Assembly (NCBI GenBank): GCA_035515235.1
Contig: DATJBS010000033.1
Span: forward strand, 100,311 to 164,310
Direction: 5' to 3'
DNA: 64,000 bases
Source: JAMLHH01 sp035515235
Lineage (GTDB): Bacteria; Bacteroidota; Bacteroidia; Chitinophagales; JADIYW01
Shown here: positions 60,049 through 64,000 of the stretch, one piece after another
Layout of the letters: each line of letters begins with the position of its first letter
Numbering within the stretch: position 1 is the first letter of the stretch
Notes under the pieces: model-generated
What the model was told of the DNA's origin: nothing
Databases searched by the model: none
Seen by the model: the letters and a program-made list of their open reading frames with translations, nothing else
Program-made: the position numbers and the translations under genes

Positions 60049-61062
60049 ATGAAATTAGACCCTACAGCTCAAGAACGTAAAAGTGACCATATAAAATTAG
60101 CTTTTGAGGCCCAAACTAATAGTTTGGATATCGACTCTAGATTTCAATATGAACCTTTGTTTTTCCAGTCTAATCAGGATTTACCCGAGATTACTTTTTT
60201 AGATAAGAATCTACAAACTCCGATTTGGGTGAGTAGCATGACGGGCGGAACAGAAAAAGCTAGGAAAATCAATGAGAATCTAGCAAGAGCTTGTAGCCAT
60301 TTCAAAATGGGAATGGGCTTGGGTTCTTGTCGTTCATTATTAGATAGCAATGATCGATTAGATGATTTTAATTTAAGACCTATCATTGGAGATGACCTTC
60401 CATTTTATGCCAATTTAGGAATCGCTCAAGTAGAGCAATTACTAAAATCAGGTCAAATTTATAAAGTCAACCAATTAGTAGAAAAACTAAAAGTTGATGG
60501 ATTAATTATTCATATCAATCCATTGCAAGAGTGGTTACAACCTGAAGGAGATATTTTGACTCAGTCTCCAATTGAAACAATTCAACAATTTTTAGAAATC
60601 AGTAAAATTCCATTAATTGTCAAAGAAGTAGGTCAAGGAATGGGTAAGGAAAGTTTACGATTCTTGATGAGCTTACCGATTCAAGCGATTGAATTTGCAG
60701 CACATGGAGGTACAAATTTCGCTAAATTAGAATTATTGAGAAGTGATGATGTTCAACAAGAACTTTATCATTCTATCACTAAAATAGGACATTCTTACAC
60801 CCAAATGATTGAGTTTGTCAATGAAATTCAAGCAGAAAATCCTGAGAAAGTTTTGTGTAATCAATTCATTATTTCAGGAGGAATCAAGAATTTCTTAGAT
60901 GGTTATTATGGGATGAATGCAATCAATGGACGTGCTATTTATGGTCAAGCGTCCACATTACTTAAATATGCAGAACAGTCTTACGAGGCGTTGCACAATT
61001 ATATAGAGAGCCAAATTAAAGGCTTGAAATTAGCGCAGTCTTGTTTAATAGTAAAAAAGTAA
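60049..61062 (+). CDS. fni: Isopentenyl-diphosphate delta-isomerase, type 2
   Basis: 337 residues. It begins with the family RKSDHIKLAFEAQ motif, then IWVSSMTGGTEKARKINENL, MGMGLGSCRSLLD, GLIIHINPLQEWLQPEGD, PLIVKEVGQGMGKES, EFAAHGGTNFAKLE and FIISGGIKNFLDGYYGM. These are the FMN- and NAD(P)H-binding parts of type 2 isomerase, unrelated to type 1. It interconverts IPP and DMAPP. HMG-CoA reductase follows 3 bp downstream, so this is a mevalonate-pathway operon. Confidence 0.94.
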   Translation: MKLDPTAQERKSDHIKLAFEAQTNSLDIDSRFQYEPLFFQSNQDLPEITFLDKNLQTPIWVSSMTGGTEKARKINENLARACSHFKMGMGLGSCRSLLDSNDRLDDFNLRPIIGDDLPFYANLGIAQVEQLLKSGQIYKVNQLVEKLKVDGLIIHINPLQEWLQPEGDILTQSPIETIQQFLEISKIPLIVKEVGQGMGKESLRFLMSLPIQAIEFAAHGGTNFAKLELLRSDDVQQELYHSITKIGHSYTQMIEFVNEIQAENPEKVLCNQFIISGGIKNFLDGYYGMNAINGRAIYGQASTLLKYAEQSYEALHNYIESQIKGLKLAQSCLIVKK

Positions 61063-61065
61063 GAG

Positions 61066-62388
61066 ATGAAAAAAATTAATGGATATTCTAAATTATCAAA
61101 AGATCAAAAAATCAATTGGTTAGTCGATAATTTTTTTGATGGAGATCAAGAGGTAGAAAAAGAATTTAAAGGATTTTGGCATCGCGACGAAGCTATTCAA
61201 AAATCTTTTGATGAGTTTACAGAAAATACCATTACTAATTTATATATCCCGTTAGGTATTGCTCCTAACTTTATGATCAATGGCGAAGTATATGCTTTAC
61301 CAATGGCGATTGAAGAAAGTTCTGTGGTGGCTGCCATGTCCAAAACAGGTAAATACTGGATGGAAAGAGGTGGATTTCATGCAGAAGTGATAGATACCAA
61401 AAAAATCGGACAAGTACATTTTCTTTTTGGTGGAAATGTAGAGAAGTTCAAAGCAGATTTTCAAGATATCAAAAAATCCTTACTAGAAAACACTGCCTAT
61501 CTAAGTGAAAACATGATAGCTCGTGGCGGTGGAGTTTTAGATATTGAGTTATTAGATTTTACAGATAAAGAACCAGATTATTTCCAATTAAAAGTAAGTT
61601 TTGAAACTTGCGATTCGATGGGAGCTAATTATATCAATACGATATTAGAAGAATTGGCGCAGACCATTCAACAAGTTGTGACTGCTGAGAAATATGGCGA
61701 AAAGCCTTATATCATTATGTCCATTGTTTCTAATTATACTCCAGATTGTATAGTGAGAGCTTGGGTAGAATGTCCGGTTGAAGATTTAGGTACAATTAAT
61801 GGAGTTCTGGCAGAAGAATTTGCCAATAAAGTTAAAAGAGCTGTTCGCATTGCTGAAATTGATCCGCATAGAGCGACTACACATAATAAAGGAATTTATA
61901 ACGGAGTAGATGCCGTAATTATAGCTACGGGTAATGATTTTAGAGCAGTAGAAGCTTGCGGTCATACTTATGCAGCTAGAAATGGTAGCTATGAGAGTTT
62001 GACGCATTGTACAATTGAAAATGGAATATTCAAGTTTTGGATAGATTTGCCCTTGGCTGTTGGGACAGTTGGTGGATTGACGCAATTGCATCCTTTAGTG
62101 AAAAGATGTCATCAACTTTTAGGAAATCCTAATGCAAGAGAATTAATGATGATTGTAGCAGTTTCTGGATTAGCACAAAATTTTGCTGCTTTGAAAGCAA
62201 TGACTACAGTAGGAATTCAAAAAGGTCATATGAAAATGCACTTATTGAATATCCTCAATCATTTGGAAGCTACTGATTCTGAAAAGGAATACGCTCTGAA
62301 TTATTTCAAAGACAATATCGTTTCGTTTACGAATGTGAGAGTGATGCTGGATCAAGTTAGAAGTATCGAAACGGCAAAACCTCAATAG
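61066..62388 (+). CDS. Hydroxymethylglutaryl-CoA reductase, class II-like
   Basis: 440 residues. Active-site regions: PMAIEESSVVAAMSKTGKYW (catalytic Glu), FETCDSMGANYINTILEEL, ATTHNKGIYNGVDAVIIATG (Lys), GTVGGLTQLHPLVKRCHQLL, and the C-terminal GIQKGHMKMHL with the catalytic His. The form is that of the class II bacterial enzymes. In Bacteroidota it probably runs in the biosynthetic direction to mevalonate, as fni and a GHMP kinase are its neighbours. Its stop shares a base with the next start. Confidence 0.94.
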   Translation: MKKINGYSKLSKDQKINWLVDNFFDGDQEVEKEFKGFWHRDEAIQKSFDEFTENTITNLYIPLGIAPNFMINGEVYALPMAIEESSVVAAMSKTGKYWMERGGFHAEVIDTKKIGQVHFLFGGNVEKFKADFQDIKKSLLENTAYLSENMIARGGGVLDIELLDFTDKEPDYFQLKVSFETCDSMGANYINTILEELAQTIQQVVTAEKYGEKPYIIMSIVSNYTPDCIVRAWVECPVEDLGTINGVLAEEFANKVKRAVRIAEIDPHRATTHNKGIYNGVDAVIIATGNDFRAVEACGHTYAARNGSYESLTHCTIENGIFKFWIDLPLAVGTVGGLTQLHPLVKRCHQLLGNPNARELMMIVAVSGLAQNFAALKAMTTVGIQKGHMKMHLLNILNHLEATDSEKEYALNYFKDNIVSFTNVRVMLDQVRSIETAKPQ

Positions 62389-63302
62389 TGAAACAGACTT
62401 TCTCTGCACATGGCAAACTCATGCTGACAGGAGAGTATGTCGTATTAGATGGTGCGCTGTCATTAGCTTTGCCTACTTCTAGAGGTCAAAAGTTAGAAGT
62501 AATTCCCATCGAAGAAAATGAATTTCATTGGAAAAGTTTCGATGTAGTAGGTCATGTTTGGTTGGAAGGGATTTGGGATGTTTCTCTTCAAAAATGGAAA
62601 CAAATCAGTGATTCAGAACAAGCAAAATATTTAGAGATTTTATTGAAATATGCCAATGCCGAATTAGGCTTAGACTTATCTGGATTTTCTGCAAGCACTT
62701 ATTTAGAATTTCCTAATAATTGGGGTTTGGGGACGAGTTCTACTTTCATTTCCCTCATCGCTCAGTGGTGGCGAGTAGATCCATATTATTTATTGAAAAT
62801 TACTTTTGGCGGTTCTGGTTATGACATAGCTTGTGCGAATTCTGACCGACCGATTATCTATCAAATCAAAGATCAGCAACCTATTATTGAAAATGTAAAT
62901 TTTCGTCCAATCTTTCGTGAAGTATTAGCTTTTGTCTATTTGGGAAATAAGCAAAACAGTAGGGAAGGGATTGAAAAATATCGTTCTATTTTAACGGATA
63001 AATCTGAATTGATTTCGGAACTCAATGATATTACACGAAAAGTTTTAGTCTGTGATGATTTGGATGAGTTTGAACATTTAATCGGTGTACACGAATATCG
63101 CATTTCTGATTTATTGAAAATCGAAAGAGTTCATGATCGTTTATTTCCTGAATATTGGGGTTCTGTCAAATCTTTAGGAGCTTGGGGTGGAGATTTTGTG
63201 ATGATCAATCATCATGGAGATGAAGCAGAAGCTAGATCTTATTTCAATCATTTAGGGTACACGACTTATATTCCTTACGACGAAATGATATTGGAGTTTT
63301 AA
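62388..63302 (+). CDS. GYDIA-type GHMP kinase (probable mevalonate kinase role)
   Basis: 304 residues from a GTG start that overlaps the HMG-CoA reductase stop by one base. GHMP features: AHGKLMLTGEYVVLDGALSL at the N-terminus, the ATP-binding NNWGLGTSSTFISLIAQW, the GGSGYDIACANSDRPIIYQ segment that names the GYDIA group, and a C-terminal LGAWGGDFVMINHHGDE. Its place in the operon suggests mevalonate or phosphomevalonate phosphorylation. The exact step cannot be told from sequence. Confidence 0.9.
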   Translation: MKQTFSAHGKLMLTGEYVVLDGALSLALPTSRGQKLEVIPIEENEFHWKSFDVVGHVWLEGIWDVSLQKWKQISDSEQAKYLEILLKYANAELGLDLSGFSASTYLEFPNNWGLGTSSTFISLIAQWWRVDPYYLLKITFGGSGYDIACANSDRPIIYQIKDQQPIIENVNFRPIFREVLAFVYLGNKQNSREGIEKYRSILTDKSELISELNDITRKVLVCDDLDEFEHLIGVHEYRISDLLKIERVHDRLFPEYWGSVKSLGAWGGDFVMINHHGDEAEARSYFNHLGYTTYIPYDEMILEF

Positions 63303-63303
63303 A

Positions 63304-64000
63304 TCAAATCGGCAACTTGTTTCCTTCTGTTTTTAACCATTTCAGATGTGTCTTATAATCAGGCATTGCTTTCTCTACATGTGCCCAAAATCTATCGGAG
63401 TGATTCATTTCAAATCGATGTGCAAGTTCATGAATGATTACATATTCGCATACTTTTGGTGGCACGAGTAGGAGTTTGGTAGATAGACTAATTGCTCCAC
63501 TACTAGAACAACTGCCCCATCTAGAAGAAGTGTTTCTAAGTGAAACTTTTCCAATTTCAGCTTGGAAATGCTGATGGTTTAAATCATGTACTAGTTTCTG
63601 AATCTCTGGTAAAAAATATTGGTTAAATCCTTTGATCAATACTTTTTGTGACCAAAGATGCAATTCTTCTTCATCGTTAGAAAGATGAATAGGAAGCGAT
63701 ATTTTGATTTTTTTTTGAGGGCGACTGATATGTATTTTGGTATGATCTCCTGGAATAAAATGTCTTTCTATTTCATATTCTTGACCTAAAACTTGTATAG
63801 AATTTCCTGTCGTGAAATGATCAGTTTGAGTGTGTATATAGAGTTTTTTTTCTTCTATGGTGTTTTTTGCCCATTCTAATAATTCTTGAGTGGCTTTATT
63901 TTTTTGTTGGACATTCATAGCTTTTGGAAGACGAAGAATAATCTGCTTTTTTCTCAAAGCCACTCTTGCTGATTTCCTGTTTTCGATGACAATTTTAACT
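63304..64000 (-). CDS. YgjP-like (DUF45) M48-type metallopeptidase, partial at right edge
   Basis: At least 232 residues. The frame stays open past a GTG at 63963 to the window edge, and the residues there (KIVIENRKSARVALRKKQI) fit the start of the YgjP-like domain, so the real start lies outside. The zinc site is VIIHELAHRFEMNHSDRFW, with the HELAH motif and a downstream His; the preceding SLRNTSSRWGSCSSSGAISL is the family's conserved WGSC motif. A cytoplasmic peptidase of unknown substrate. It converges with the GHMP kinase gene with a one-base gap. Confidence 0.9.
   Translation of the reverse strand, partial: VKIVIENRKSARVALRKKQIILRLPKAMNVQQKNKATQELLEWAKNTIEEKKLYIHTQTDHFTTGNSIQVLGQEYEIERHFIPGDHTKIHISRPQKKIKISLPIHLSNDEEELHLWSQKVLIKGFNQYFLPEIQKLVHDLNHQHFQAEIGKVSLRNTSSRWGSCSSSGAISLSTKLLLVPPKVCEYVIIHELAHRFEMNHSDRFWAHVEKAMPDYKTHLKWLKTEGNKLPI

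Overview
The window looks like a chromosomal segment of a low-GC member of the Bacteroidota. Evidence seen in the sequence: several secreted proteins end in type IX secretion (T9SS) type A sorting domains; several genes have a TAnnTTTG -7 promoter box; start sites mostly lack Shine-Dalgarno sequences; and there are many Bacteroidota-type families (DUF3109, DUF3127, DUF5723, DUF6913, DUF2147, DUF4412, GYDIA-type GHMP kinase, CPBP/DUF2007/CdsA cluster, CarboxypepD_reg-like TonB receptor). I cannot place it below phylum level.

Layout. 1-3.9 kb: an outer-membrane barrel with a helix-hairpin-helix domain (runs off the left edge), overlapped by a PorV-like barrel, then a divergent PD40/SPOR protein. 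4-9.4 kb: a 99-bp tandem repeat, an MbnP/di-heme MauG-type (MbnH-like) lipoprotein pair, two T9SS cargo proteins (one an M28 peptidase) and a lipoprotein. 9.5-13.9 kb: DinB-like protein, DUF3127, a type II thioesterase with an Sfp-type phosphopantetheinyl transferase, RsmI-like methylase, DUF3109 and a small secreted protein. 13.9-22 kb: a 135-bp tandem repeat, a TonB-dependent receptor, a trimethylamine monooxygenase (tmm) with a structured leader, a ferredoxin/ferredoxin reductase pair and a Dus enzyme. 22.1-24.4 kb: CPBP protease, DUF2007, cdsA and tRNA-Phe. 24.5-25.8 kb: a complete IS3-type element with terminal inverted repeats, a 3-bp target duplication and a -1 frameshift. 26.6-31.5 kb: DUF5723 protein, lipoprotein, miaE and an acyl-CoA synthetase. 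31.7-40 kb: a 1596-residue T9SS surface protein, an apparently frameshifted secreted protein, and a LuxR-type response regulator/HPK7 kinase pair. 40.1-45.8 kb: two acyl-CoA dehydrogenases, a beta-helix/MopE-motif T9SS protein and DUF2147. 45.9-56.4 kb: mfd, a YoeB-type toxin-antitoxin module, a Spx/ArsC-like protein, a DEAD helicase, DUF4412, a heptose-kinase-like PfkB protein, dapA and DUF6913. 56.4-59.1 kb: an AAA/DUF4143 ATPase lying between arrays of the same 108-bp repeat, and a solitary copy of an IS end. 59.1-64 kb: a small basic protein, a lipoprotein, a mevalonate-pathway operon (fni, HMG-CoA reductase, GHMP kinase) and a YgjP-like metallopeptidase that runs off the right edge.

The most striking observation is at the 3' end of mfd. 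The toxin-antitoxin pair sits between two 84-bp copies of the mfd tail that are 94% identical and differ only at synonymous positions. This suggests the module arrived with a replacement mfd 3' end and left the displaced original tail downstream. Also notable are the MbnP/MbnH-like pair, the structured tmm leader, the 23-bp solo IS end far from the intact IS, and the ATPase between repeat arrays.
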